Shown here piece after piece: positions 1 to 11,826 of a stretch of 64,000 nt of DNA. The DNA comes from Breviolum minutum Mf 1.05b.01 (Eukaryota; Sar; Dinophyceae; Suessiales; Symbiodiniaceae). A program made the position numbers and the translations under genes. The stretch is taken from positions 62,001-126,000 of the forward strand of contig DF239659.1 in NCBI GenBank assembly GCA_000507305.1, read 5' to 3'. Below the pieces are notes generated by a model that saw only the letters and a program-made list of their open reading frames with translations, ran no database searches and was not told where the DNA came from. Numbering within the stretch: the stretch's first letter is position 1; the number at the start of each line of letters is the position of its first letter.

Positions 1-40
1 AATCAATTTCATTGGAGTTTCTAATTTCAGTGGAGTTTTT

Positions 41-75
41 AATCTCTCTCTCTCTCTCTATCTCTCTTTCTCTGC
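41..75. repeat. (TC)n microsatellite
   Basis: A TCTC-rich run with a few interruptions. No coding meaning is apparent. The rest of positions 1-618 holds no exon I can support, although the missing 5' exons of the downstream acyl-CoA dehydrogenase gene may lie here or upstream of the window. Confidence 0.7.
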
Positions 76-339
76 ATGAAGAGCCAATGGTTTGATACAC
101 GAGCATCGCGCTGAGAATGCCTAGTTTCTCAAAAGCATAGCCTTTTGCCTTTACATCCTTTCTCTTGCGAAGGCCTCATGTGCCATCACGACGCAAGTGC
201 AAGGTGTTGCAAAAAGAGCGAGTACAGAAAGGAACAACATTTCAGTGGCCTTAAGTAGAGGGGACAAAGAGTCCCAGCACTAGTACTTATATAAGAGGAA
301 GCTGCAACCTTTGTACTTGAAATAAAGCGGAGGGACCAG

Positions 340-417
340 AGCTTTCTGGATCTATTTGTGATTTTGCAGATTTGTTCCCTCCTTCTTTTGAAGCTTAGCT
401 CTAAAATCCAGAAAGCT
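340..417. repeat. 12-bp inverted repeat (stem 340-351 / 406-417)
   Basis: AGCTTTCTGGAT at 340-351 is exactly complemented by ATCCAGAAAGCT at 406-417, with a loop of about 54 bases. It could form a hairpin in an intron or 5' region. No function can be assigned. Confidence 0.4.
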
Positions 418-618
418 TCAAAAGCTGCGAAAGTTTTCTGACTCATTCTAATTCTCATAAGTGGGCGGTATCTATGTGCATCTATGTACCGACTGCGGCG
501 AAATCTAGTGCACAACAATGGCACGGGCAGGAAACGACGGCGCATTTGGTTTGGTGACCTTTCTATGGAAACATTTATCATGAACATGTAGGAAAAGGCA
601 AAGTGGCTGTTTATACAG

Positions 619-3600
619 GAGGTTTTTGTTCGCGATGATTTTATGACCCTGACCACTCAGGCCATGGGAAGAGCTGGCCTGTTGGGTTCCTTTATCCATG
701 GACTCATCCTTAGCAATGCAAAGTGTTATGGGATACCTAAGGGGGGGGTGTCCAAGAGCGGGGGATCCCTAGTCTTCTCTATGGTTTTCTATGATTCCCT
801 GAACTTTTCTAGGGTTCTCCAACAAATCTAGGGTTGCCAGTTGCCCTCTACCTTTGGACACCCCTTTGTCAGGAAGCCCATAAAAGGTACTGCATGAGTT
901 TGACTGCTTCTACTTCCATCGCTGAGTTGGGTAAGGCTATGGGTGTGCTGGCGCATCCTCAACAGCTTATGGCCTTATTGCACGTGAGGTGGGACCACAT
1001 GAAGCAGGCAGAGAAACATGACATANTGGTCGTGGTGGTCGTGGTGGTCGTGGTGGTCGTGGTGCTTGTGCTTGTGGTGGTGCTGGTGGTGGTGGGGGGG
1101 GGGGGGGGTATTTTAGGCGAAGTAAAAGCGCGCCCCAAAGACATTATCAGCTTTAGCTTAGACTATATAAGCAAAAGCAAAGTACAGACAAGCAATCCGT
1201 CATCAAGCCCCACTCCACTAGACACGCCGGCAAGGCCGGCGGATTTATATGTTTATATATATCATGTGACGTGACCAGTTCACCTTGTTTCAAAGCCTTC
1301 ATGTTTTCAACCCAGGTAGAGAGAATCGACTCTGCCTATCGTTCAACTCTTTCAGTCCAATCATCTTTAGCCCATTCCTCAGAGACTGCATTTGTGGAAC
1401 AGGAAAAGCGAGGATTGCTGCATGTCATTTCATGTGCAAGACAGACAAGGAGACACTTAGAATTGTATTCTGTACTCCAAATCGCAGGGTTCTTCGTGTG
1501 CTCTGAGTGTTTTGTCAGGTAATGCACCCAATCAACTTATTTGGTTCTGAGGAGTGTTCATATGTTGGGCAAAAGGTGGTGTGCAAAATGTGACAAGTTG
1601 TGCTACCCGGGGAACCAACTTGCGACAAGCTGGAGATGGAAGCAATTGAAGGCTGTCGGCTTTGATGGCCCCAGGAGCAGAAGGAGCGCTTCCTTCCCCA
1701 GCTTGCCACTGGCGACTTGATTGGTCACTTCCTCACAGAATTTGTATGAACTGAAGTTATCTACCAGTCATCACTTCAACCTTGCTTGTCATTTAGAAGG
1801 GTGAGTTGAAAACATGTGGTAGCTTCCCATTCTGACTGTTTCGCAAAATGATATTTGGAACTAAAACTATATCCAAATATAAGAAGCCAAAAGATGTTCT
1901 ACAGTGGATTCTCTTGAAGGATCATTCTGGTCCCTGTCTTTTTATCAGATTGCTTTCGGCATGTTGGCTTCCTCTAGGCTGCTTTGGGCTCACAGAACCT
2001 GACCATGGCCGGGAACTTATGTGCAGTCTCTCTTGATACAACCAATCAAAAAGCAGCAAAAGGCGGAATCGAGAATGGCTTCCCACCCGGTTCATCACTT
2101 GCTTTCTTTTGAAGTACGCGCTGCACCGGTCCAGAAGGGTGTTTTACTCTCTGCCAGCAAGTTCGCAATTGTTTTGCTTTTAAATTTGTCCAAGGTTCAG
2201 ATCCCAGTGGCATGACAACTCGAGCACAAGACAAGGTGAGGGCAGCGGCTTGGAGAAATTGCGATTTATCGCTTGATGACTCGTCACGCTTTCCCGATGC
2301 ATTGAACTCAAGCCAGGGAGATCATTTTGTGCTCAGCGGTGCAAAAAACTGGATCACCAACTCCCCGATTGCCGACGTTTGTTTAGTTGCAGCCTTGGAT
2401 GGAGCTTTGGTTGTCAGTGTTTGTGGTAGCCTGCTTCTCTCGTCCGAAGGTCTGGGCAAAGACTGACACAGATGAAAAGGCCACTGAATCGCTGAAAACA
2501 GTAATGAACATGAGCGTGAGCAGAATTGCTTTTGATTTTTAGTGAAGTGATTCGTTCTGATTCTATTTTCTACTCCTTGAGCTGAGTCAATCTCGACTCC
2601 CATGACTGTTTCTAGTTTGCTTTTGAGAGGTCCGGGGCTTTCTGGTTGAAAGAGGCATGGAGGCAAAGTGATTGCCGGCCGTTGTTTGAGCTTGCGCATG
2701 GCAAGTTTCAAGGGCAAGACAGGCTTGTGAAGCTCCTGGATCGCTTTCTTCTTAACTTTCATTTGGCCTTTTTTTTCGTACAGGGCCTGTCTACTCCAAA
2801 GATAGAGGGCAAGTTCTCCTTGAGAGCCTCACCCACTGTCCACGGCTCACAACTTTTCATACTCGTCACAGCTATTTTCAAACATTTCTTCATCAAGACG
2901 CGATTTAAGACAAGAGACCTACTTTCAATATCGGAGCTACTTGAAGCTAAGACTAAGACTGAACTAAGGGTATGATTCAGCTAGACGAAGTCAAAGTGCC
3001 CAAGGAGAACGTCCTGTGAATGGCTGAGATTTGACAAGGGATCAACTAATCAACCGGGTTCTCCAGGTTCAACACTTGGAAGTACTCAATATGCTCAGGC
3101 CCAATGTGACAGGAATGAGAGGACCCTTTGCTTGCCTCAATTCAGCAAGGTTGGGTGTGAGACTGAGCTGCCGAGCTGCCCTACTGAGTTATTGTGCTAC
3201 TGTGATTGAAGGATTTCAGAATCACAATGTAAGGCATTGCCTGGGGTGCTTGGGGCGCTGCTGAATTTTGCCTTGAGAGTGCTAGGCACGGCTTATCACG
3301 GCTTGTAATCTTGTGAAGTCTTCACTTCCAGAATGTCAACTGTTTTGCCAGCTCGGATCTTTCAAAAACCCTGTTTATTCTATTTCGTTCAATTTCTCTT
3401 GCATTCTTGCACTTTTCATTCGATATCATTGAATTTCGAGGGCCCCCACAGAGAAGAGTTTAGTTTCAGTCCAGGCGCTACACTTTGGATCGCCAACAGT
3501 TTGGGCGGCCTTTAGCTGCCAATCAACTGGTGCGCCATGACCAGCTGAACCTAAGACATGTCAATCACTGGCTTCAGAAAGTTGCACAGGAAAGTTTGAA

Positions 3601-5307
3601 CAGAGGATCCTACTGAAAGCTTTTGTTGCACTATATGTAGTAGAGTAAGTGTTTTTCTTGTTCCCCATTCAGCTTCAGCTATAGGGGTTATTGCTTCACG
3701 TATAGGGTGAGGGTTCGCAGATTTTGATTCGTTTTGGGCGGGGGGCTAGCACCCAGATTCGTAAATGAGTGTTGAATCAACATGTCTGCATACAACCCAC
3801 AGGCTTTCGCTTCAATTACGTCATTCACCGCCTGCCTTGACACCCATGAAATTCCTCAATCATATTTTTATTTGTGTTTGTATCTTGCCTCTGAATATCT
3901 ATACTTATAGAAATCGAAATTTGAACGTTTCAATCGGTTTCACAAATTGCGGAAATGGCTGATGCCTTTCCGTGCTATTTGGGGTCTATGCTAGTATAAT
4001 TTTTTATTTCTGCGACGTGTTTTGACTTCCCCATACTAAACAAGATAGACTGCGTGGGTCCTCCCGAAGTTGCTAGCCAGAATAGGGCTATTTTGATGCT
4101 ATGGCAAAAGACCGGCAGACATGCTGCAGGTTCAGTTCAAGATGGCCAATGCGCTGACAGTCAACGTCTCAACACAGAGAGACACTGCCAGCGTGGTCTG
4201 GGTCGTGGTGTTGTCCCTTTTCGGCTGATCTGTAGTTGAGTTTGTCATGACATAGCACTCATAGCATGGTTGGACGCGTTTCGGCATTTGTCACTTGTAC
4301 TGAGGAAATTACAATCGGTCTGAACGCTGTTCTACAAGCAACGCGGATGAAAGAGGCTGAGAGAACAAATGGCACATCTTTGTGAAGCAATGTGAAGGTG
4401 GCTCAACACAAGCCTGCAAATATGAACCTTGCACCTCGGCCAGTCTGGTGAGCTTCACTCCAACGTCATTTCAATGATGAAACGCAATTCTTGCAGCAAG
4501 GCTGGAAGGGGTCTCCTTGAGCACTTTAGGACCTTAGGATACGGGGATGCACTTTCAACCAACCCGTAACGCCCAATCCTTGAGATATTTAGAGATGTTT
4601 CCAGACAGAAGAACTCTGCATGCTATGCACTGGCGACACTAAACTTCAGTTGTGTTAGTGTGCTCGGTGAATCACGAGCCCCTTTCCTCCTGGTTAGAGT
4701 GCACTGAGAGCAAAAAGTAAAACATATCTGGCCAGGCCCTCGAGATTGCCCGCAACTGCCGCGACATGCTGGGAGGACCACGTAATTCTGACGAAACTGA
4801 AACTGAGGAAGACCAGTGACAGGATCCCGATTGAGTTTTCCAGTGCAACACCTGGGCCATGTTGAGGCTAAGACTAGGAAGGCTCAAGTGTAATCTAGCA
4901 GCTAGCAAAGCGACTGGTCTGAATTTGAGGACAAAGAAATACTGAGATGCTGAGATAGCCTTTGCAGAACATGGGACACCGTGCCAGGGAATGGAATCGT
5001 GGATGAGTACCACATCATTCGTCATGTTTGCAACCTTGAGGCCTTTTGCTTGGTGGAAACTCTAACCAAATCGCCACACCAACGCTGATGGTAAAAGCAC
5101 ATAGTAACACTGACGATGTAAAGCGTTATAGTGGGAACACCGATCACTATTTCAGCGTTGGCCATTGGCAGGCTGTAAACACCTACGAGGGCACTGCCGA
5201 CATTCATGCGTTGGTTTTAGGCAGGCAGCCCAGTCATCTCTCAAGGAGCCAATGATTGCTAACATATGTCAGGCCGCGCGCTGACGGGACTGCCGGCGTT
5301 CAAGTGA
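619..5307 (+). CDS. GCDH: Glutaryl-CoA dehydrogenase, multi-exon, 5' partial
   Basis: FAD-dependent mitochondrial acyl-CoA dehydrogenase family. Glutaryl-CoA dehydrogenase oxidatively decarboxylates glutaryl-CoA to crotonyl-CoA in lysine and tryptophan breakdown and passes electrons to ETF. The exons read in order as the family's known core: 619-645, 661-700 (AMGRAGLLGSFIHG), 936-988 (YGCAGASSTAYGLIARE), 1316-1369 (VERIDSAYRSTLSVQSSL), 1519-1551, 1675-1723 (EQKERFLPQLATGDLIG), 1978-2007 (GCFGLTEPDHG), 2195-2235 (SDPSGMTTRAQDK), 2317-2385 (SGAKNWITNSPIADV), 2450-2479, 2630-2662, 2784-2837 (GLSTPKIEGKFSLRASPT), 2969-3015, 3099-3154, 3234-3285, 3475-about 3533, about 3578-3589, 4305-about 4362, about 4453-4500, 4736-4775, 4988-5040 (GNGIVDEYHIIRHVCNLE), 5171-5220 (NTYEGTADIHALVLG) and 5273-5307, which ends PAFK and a TGA stop. 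The catalytic Glu of the family is kept in NTYEGT (codon 5186-5188), and the substrate-binding YRS motif is present. Phases agree across nearly all joints. The mitochondrial leader and first exons were not found. No frameshift or internal stop was seen, so it looks intact. Confidence 0.93.
1026..1109. repeat. (GTGGTC)n / (GTGGTG)n low-complexity run ending in poly-G
   Basis: Hexamer GTGGTC repeats degrade into GTGGTG and a run of G, with one ambiguous base at 1026. It lies in the intron after the exon ending at 988. The open frames over it (poly-Val or poly-Thr) are artefacts of the repeat. Confidence 0.85.
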
Positions 5308-7561
5308 AAATGGATGAAAATGAACGCAAATTACACAAGCTGGAAGGATAGACAGCACCATATATCAGAGATATGAAGAATAGCAACACAGTGAGCAAGT
5401 CCTTCATCGTACTACACTCACATTACCGGTCTCCTTGTTTTGGTTTTTCATAGCATCTTGGTCCGTCGAGACGCACAGTGGATTTTGAAGCGCAGAGTGG
5501 TCTACAAGAATGCGCTACGGTGTCTCCTTTTTCGTCAAGAGAGCCCTCAGAGAGGCTTCATATGATCGACATGAAAAGCGAGGTACAAAGTTGCTTTGAC
5601 CGAATTTGAAGATCTGGATGTCCTTTGAGAGTTCTCAGGGCACTCGGATCACAAGGTCATGCAGAAGTGCTGTAAGAGTCCAGGAGATGTCGCCGCGACA
5701 GCAGACAGAAAGGACGTTTAAAGAAAAGTTGAGGCCGTTTCTTCTGCCGTGCAGGATCCTTGAGGTCTTTTTGTACAGCATGAAATGCGGACTGCTCAAG
5801 CTGCTTGTCACGTTCGGCCCTTTTACTCTTTAGTTCTATGCTTTGGCCCGAGATGATGTCTAATCCACATCCATGTGAACAACGCTAGTTAAAGTCTGAC
5901 ATGAATTCACAGATGGATGTTTCAGCTACGTCCATTTTAGTAACTGTATTGTTGAAAGCAATGGCCCAACCTTCTTTGCCCGTGACGCCACCGGATGGTT
6001 TTGGCATGCAGTGCTGGACCTAGCGGGAACAAGTGGAGTTGTGGAATGATGCGTACCAACAACATCAGCACATTGAGATTAATGAATGATCTTGAAACTT
6101 GACAGTTTGAAATCGTATTTGTGTTGTTACTAGAGAATATTTACATTCTCGACCCACAAGGCTTCTTAGGCCTTCAGCAAATGGATGAACAGATGCTAAC
6201 GACAATGGGAAAATGGATTGTCTCAAGGTGCTCTGGTGGATCTTTGCTGCGCACGCCTGGCCGCACTTCCTTTCGTCCAGAGGTTGGGAAGTCCAGAGGT
6301 TGAAAGATGTTGAAAGCATTGAATCCCAATGTTCACAACGCAGAAATTCCTCCAGGGAGTGGCAAGCAGCCTTGGAATGTTTCAGCCTGAAGAGTCTGAA
6401 GAGCGTTGACCTCAGCAAGCGGAATGGCTGACTACCAGTAGCTTTGGGAGATTTTTTTGAGTCAAAGAACTGCTTCTTGCTAGAGTGACATAGCAACTAC
6501 ATAAGGATCACTGCTACTGGTGCAGTGGCCATGCTACCGCAGGTGGAGGAGTGGTCAAGCCAAACAGCCTTGTGCAATTTGATCCGATTTTGATTTTTTG
6601 TCGAGCATGTCTCTTTAGAAACACAGCTTTTCTGCTGGTTCACGCGTTCTGCCATAGATTCTGCCCGCACTTGAGATTCTTTGATTGTCGTTTTCTTGCT
6701 CAGCGTAGTGGTAGTGGAAACTCCAAGTGAGCACTTGACCCAACGCTTTGAGCTGAGGGCTTAGAGAGCTGAGAGAAAATGGCAGTGACTCACATGACTG
6801 ACATTTCTACAAAACTGAGGCTTGACCGCGCCTACGCTGAACGCCTGGTTGGGCGGCTCTCCCATGCAGAGGTGACACGGGACCTGGCCTGGACTTGTGC
6901 GTGCTTCGTATTTTGCCGTTTTTTCGTTTAGGGATCCACGTGTTCATGTTTCGATGATCTTCCTTATGTGTTTTCAATTGGTTTGTCGGCCTAGATGGAA
7001 GTGCTACATCCTGTTGGCGACGACCGCTATCCTCGTTCCATGCACGGCACATGAGCTTCCAGAGAAGGCCTCAGTTTCGCACAAATTTGAAGCTATCATT
7101 GAGTCATTGAGTCATTGAGCTTAAGCCTTAAAGCTTAAAATTGGAATCAGCTGAATTCACAAGCTGAGTCAGAAGAGTACAGAACTTTTGCCCCGAGCTG
7201 CTCAGCACGCATTGCATGAATTGAGTGAACAATCTTTGATGAACTTTTGGACAAATCCACAAAGTGCTTTAGCACCACAAATGCACTGCAAGCTACCAGG
7301 TTGCTTTAGGTACCTTGAAGCCTATGCAGCCTATACTTTCAGATAGTTCTTTGCATCAGCTTTTCTTTGTTTTGCAGTAGCGCAAAGGAAGCAGAAGCAA
7401 TACGGCCAATAATAAGCTGCAAAGTTAAGCCAGCATTTAAAGGTTGCACGTCTGAAGTGCAAATTTGTCTTCACAATGCTGACGTGAAAACGTGGCCAAC
7501 TGCCTGCCCACGACTCAGTTTCCTGACGCGCAATGCCGCCCTCATTGACTTTGTGGCCTTC
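5308..7561. other. Intergenic / 5' region without a supported exon
   Basis: About 2.2 kb between the dehydrogenase stop and the first plausible ATG of the next gene. Open frames of 60-143 codons exist on both strands (for example minus 6065-6496) but none has family motifs or a splice-consistent neighbour. Untranslated leader or upstream exons of the short-chain dehydrogenase could lie near 7367, where TTTTGCAG gives a good acceptor. Confidence 0.5.
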
Positions 7562-8829
7562 ATGGTGAAAGCAAGATCATGGGATGCAGTGGGTATTGTG
7601 ACTGTGGGCCTTCTTGGCATTCTTGGTGTTCGTCGGCGCTCAGAGAGTACTTTCCTTGGACCACGCACCGCACCAACTTCGCCGATTTCTGGGCGTTGTA
7701 TTGTGACCGGTGCATCCTCTGGTATGGGAACTGAATTGGTCAACGAGTTGGTGAATGCTGGAGCTGAAGAAGTTGTCATGGCTTGTCGCAGCCTTCGGCG
7801 ATGCGAAAAGACGCGGGAGCTTCTGTTCCGTCGATGCCTTGACGTTGACAAGGCAGGGTCTCCGGCTGCGCGGCGACGGCATTGTCGGGAGATGCAGCGC
7901 AAGATGGTGTGCAAAGCATTGGATCTGACAAGTGCCCGATCCATTCGGGCTTTCATCAAAGACAGTGTGCAAGGTGGCAAACAGCCAGTCATCTTGGTGA
8001 ATAATGGTGGTGTTATGGCAGATGAAAAGCAAGAATCTCCAGGAAACCCACAAGTCGACCTTCAACTGCGAACTAATCATTTAGGCCACTTCATGTTGAC
8101 GCAGATGCTGCTGCCACACATGGATCCGACGTCTTCACTCATCGTGGTGATGGCTAGTAGAGCCCATTGTCAAGGATCCATTACTCTTGAGCACGGAAAG
8201 GACAGGGTTTGGATGGTTGAGGCGTGTGGTGCCTGGTGTGTATGCATGTAAGATTTGGACATCTAGCTTCTGTAGGCAGCTAATTGGTTTTTAAATTTTA
8301 AATGGCAAGTGTGGATCAAACCTGTTTGAAAGTGAAGCTCGTAGGCCGCAGCAAGCTGCAGGAGACCCAAGTTGGATTTAGTGGACCGGAGAACACGTTT
8401 ACAAGTCGACTGCTACATGCAATTGGCCTGGGATGGTATGCTCGATATGCACGTTCAAAGTTGTGCAATGTCTTGTTTGCAGCTGAGCTGCGGCGGAAAT
8501 ATCCCGAGGGCCCGCTCAGCATTGCAATCTCTCCTGGTTTAGTGAATACTGGAATCTTCCGCTCTGTGCCGGAGCCTTTGGGGCAAGTGTTGCGACTGGC
8601 GACCAAATCTTTCCAGACACCTGCCGAGGGTGCACAGCATGTTATGCAGGCAATTTCGGCGGCACAGCAAGCGAAATGTGCTGCGGTTGAATTCGCGGAA
8701 GTGACGGATCAATTTCCTTTGTATTGGCACTGTTCAAGGCCACAAAAGCCCTCAAGGGTCTCAATGGATGAGTCCCTTGCAGAAGCTGTTTGGCGTGCGA
8801 GCGAAGTGGCCGTGGAGGAGGTCTTATGA
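7562..8829 (+). CDS. Short-chain dehydrogenase/reductase, retinol-dehydrogenase-like
   Basis: NAD(P)-dependent classical SDR most like the retinol dehydrogenase 11-14 / WW-oxidoreductase group. From ATG 7562 a hydrophobic segment (residues about 9-23) suggests an N-terminal membrane anchor. It is followed by the cofactor loop TGASSGMG (residues 49-56), a Cys-Arg-Ser after the second strand (ACRS, as in RDHs), NNGG where the family usually has NNAG, the helix motif TNHLGHF, and VVMASRAH containing the likely catalytic Ser. An intron removes roughly 8190-8380. The second coding block carries the catalytic YARSK followed by LCNVLFAAEL, the SPGLVNTGI turn, and stops at 8827-8829. The open frame extends upstream to 7367 without an ATG, so an extra 5' exon joined at the TTTTGCAG acceptor is possible. 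The substrate cannot be told from sequence. Confidence 0.87.
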
Positions 8830-9270
8830 GAAAACAAGACTATGGTTCAACGCTGGCGCAGAGGACACCGAATACACGTATGGTAATGTATGGTATGGTT
8901 TTATTGGATTCTCTTGGAAGGCTGATGCTCTCAAGTCCAACCAGCAGAGGAGACATAGCAGTTTTTAGCTGAGGTGGCCATGTAGAGAATCGGAGGTCAA
9001 GGAACCGGCTCTTGCTAAGAGTGATAATGCTGATTCTGGCATTGGAGGGCAGGGGTCGGCATCTCGACATGGTCGGACACGTTGAGACACCCCAATAGGA
9101 CTGGAGCGGTTTAGGTTCTGTTGCTTCCTGGAAACAAGAAGGGATCAAAAGCGTGCTGGCTATCTTGACATTTTTGCTTTGGTTGTGGCAGTCCTTGTTG
9201 TCAAGCGTTGGAAGCATACCTATCAAGTCAGTGTGCAGACCTTCAAATACTCCTCAATATCACCAAGGTT
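8830..9270. other. Spacer between SDR gene and next exon cluster
   Basis: No exon or repeat is supported here. The hydrophobic frame around 9153-9344 has no family match and is probably non-coding. Confidence 0.4.
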
Positions 9271-11826
9271 GCAGATTCATCTGGGCATTCTGGAGACTCC
9301 GACGCCGCCTCGGACTCCGCAGCTGTCTGAGTGGGGGTCTGTAGGGATAGACCATGCCAGTTTTACGAAAATACATTAAAACACTCGTTCGTGTGTTTTA
9401 TTTTGCTTCAATGTCTGCAGGTGTTTCTATCATTTCGATTCATTTTGATTGTTTGTTGCAAGGTTGCCTCCAATTCCAAAGCTGCGGATTCTGCCCCTGA
9501 AGCTCCAGCGAATGCCTCACCGTGAGTGGCACTTTGCTCCGCTTCAAGCCGGTAAACTGGAGTGAAACCAGCGTGACCTCGCACTGAAATTGTGGTATGC
9601 TTGTGGATTTGTGGATTTGATCCACCAAGTGTTGCTCAGGTTGAAGCTGAGTCTGAGAGTTCTTCTGCACCAGCAGTTGTGGAGCAGATTATCCAGGTGC
9701 ATTTAATGGATTTTGCAATTATTTTATACCAGTAGTACCGCACAAGGCGGTGGCGGAAGTTTCAAGAATAGGAACGTATAGGAGAGATTGATTGCTGTGA
9801 GTGACGGATGTCAAAGCAAAAACATTGACCAACTCACTAACTAGCTAGCTGACTAATTGACTGATTGACTCCCCGATTAACTGAGTAATTGCCTAAGTGA
9901 TCAACTGACCTATTGACTGAGTGACTGACTGCCTGACTGACTGCATGACTGACTGACTGACTGATTGACTGACTGACTAATTGATTGACTGGTTGACTGA
10001 CTAACCGACTGACTGACTAACTAACTAACTAGCCAACTGACTGATTGACTAACTGACGAACTGACTATAGTTGACTAACTAGCTAACTGACTAACTGACT
10101 AATTGACTAACTAACTGACTAACTAGCTAATTGACTAAGTGACGAACTGACTGATTGACTAACTGACTAACTTACTACCTGACTAATTTTTCGACATCAG
10201 AACGTCAAAAAGTGCTCCGAAGACTACAGTTTTTTAACATTTTCACTTCCAAATGTGCTTTTCACCACAGCGGCGTGCAATTTTTCGACAGCAGAACGTC
10301 CAAAAGTGCTCCGAAGACTAAAGTTTTTTAACATTTTCATTTCCACATGTGCTTTTCGCCACAGCGGCGTGCATTTTTTCGACGGGGGAAGAGCAAAAAG
10401 TGCTTCGAAGCTGACGTGTTTTGTACATTTTGACTTCCAAATGTGTTTTTCGCCACAGCCGCGTGCATTTTTTCGACTGGTGAAGAGCAAAAAGTGCTTC
10501 GAAGCTGACGTGTTTTGTACATTTTCATTTGAAAATCTGCTTTTCACCACAGCAGCGTGCAATTTTTCGACATCTGAACTTCAAAAAGTGCTCCGAGACC
10601 GTCAGTTTTTTAGCGTTTTCACTTCAAAATCTGCTTTTCGCCACAGCGGCGTGCAATTTTTGATTTCTCTGCTGAACACCTACCTCCGCACCCGCCGCTT
10701 TAACAGGCATACTTTTCGACTGACCAGACACACGAATCTATGAAAAAACACAGCATTTCGTGACTTCTCTAACATTTGGCGCGGATGTATCTTCTTTCTT
10801 CTGACTTTTGCGCTATTGCATCTTCTTTCTGCTAACTTGACTACTCTACTGCTGAGCTATGCATCTGCTTTTCAACTGTCCATATTGTCGGAAGTTTCTA
10901 TTTAAACTTCCTTCGATTATTTTGTCATTTTGCAGTCTGAGACCATTTCGGAAGCACCCCTTAGCTCTGGTTCAAGTCAACGAGCTTGACAATCAAAAGA
11001 TCTCAAAAGTGGTCGCATCTCACAGTTTGGTGATCAAGTTGAATCAACAAATGAGACGAGCTTCTCTCCCCTTTCCATTTCCTGTGTCCCTCGTTGCAGG
11101 CTATTCGCAATGAGTTGGAAGACAAAGAGTGACCATGTGATTCATGGACACAAATCAACCTTTGGCATTTCAATGCATTCTTTTACTCAGGCCTGCATTC
11201 CGTGGGTCGTGATTTGAGTGACCAAGTCATTTCACAGACAAATTATAGGTACCAACCAATTGTGGCAGCGCTTGTGCAAAGCTCAGAAAATGCTTCAAGA
11301 TATCGTTGTCTTCTCATTTAGCTTAGCAAGCCCTGACTCTGAAAAGAATTGGAAAGTCTCTCAATGCTGAAGCGGGCGGCGAGAGGACCTGGTGTGCTGA
11401 TATTCAGGCCTTTGTGTTTGGATGTGTTCTTGTCTTCGACGGGGAGTTTTGTCTGCGGTGGCTAATTGCAAGTGCTTGGCTTACATGCTTGGAGACACCA
11501 AGAGAGCTTCAATTTGGAACAGCGTTCCAAGAACAGCTTCAGACAACGATGTGAAACACATGTGATTCCGTGTGATTCCGAACATAGCAGATGCAGTCCC
11601 AATCTATATAAGGCGTTGTTTTTGTCGTGGTCGCTAGCATGGCCATGAACCAAGTCTCCACGTCCTGGGTCTGAAGCCAAGCAGTTTCTGTGTGTCTTTT
11701 GTTTTGCTCTTTGCAGTTTTGCTTCTGTGATTCTTTGTTCTTCATTTCTTCCTTTCTTGAAGATGGTTGGCTGGGCAAGCTCAGGACTTGAGCAAGAAAG
11801 ACGACAAATTTTTACGCTACATGGTA
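9271..11826 (+). CDS. Exon cluster of an unrecognised Ala/Ser-rich protein (gene model incomplete)
   Basis: A series of short open blocks with good splice borders codes for low-complexity, acidic, Ala/Ser/Pro-rich sequence. About 9271-9333 gives VADSSGHSGDSDAASDSAAV. 9463-9522 gives VASNSKAADSAPEAPANASP and ends at a consensus GTGAGT donor. About 9629-9695 gives VAQVEAESESSSAPAVVEQ. About 10936-10980 gives SETISEAPLSSGSSQ. About 11100-11130 gives AIRNELEDKE. About 11786-11826 gives DLSKKDDKFLRYM. The composition is typical of a disordered region, and no domain was recognised. The introns contain two satellites (9826-10185 and 10185-10660). Whether this block belongs to the same transcript as the exons after 13 kb is unknown. 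Confidence 0.45.
9826..10185. repeat. Degenerate (CTGA/CTAA)n tetranucleotide satellite
   Basis: About 360 bases of imperfect four-base units of the CTGA, CTAA and TTGA type, in phase for long stretches. It directly abuts a 94-bp minisatellite. It falls between exons, so it is probably intronic. Confidence 0.9.
10185..10660. repeat. 94-bp minisatellite, five units
   Basis: Five head-to-tail units whose TTTTTCGAC landmark falls at 10191, 10285, 10380, 10473 and 10567, a period of 93-95 bases. Each unit carries AAAAAGTGCT(C/T)CGAAG, TTTT(A/G)(A/C)CATTTTNACTTC and CACAGCGGCGTGCA. Units differ by a few percent to about 20 percent. Both strands are open across it (for example + 10255-10743, minus 10224-10562) because the unit length and composition avoid stops. 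I treat those frames as accidental. Confidence 0.92.

Noticed and set aside
6065-6496. 143-codon minus-strand open frame
   Set aside because: No family similarity, no splice-consistent partner exon, and opposite in strand to all supported genes.
10185-10660. CRISPR-like regular repeats
   Set aside because: Adjacent units are near-identical over their full 94 bases. There are no unique spacers, and the genome is eukaryotic.
10255-10743. 162-codon plus and 112-codon minus frames over the minisatellite
   Set aside because: Both strands are open only because the 94-bp unit lacks stops. The predicted proteins are repeats of the unit and not conserved domains.
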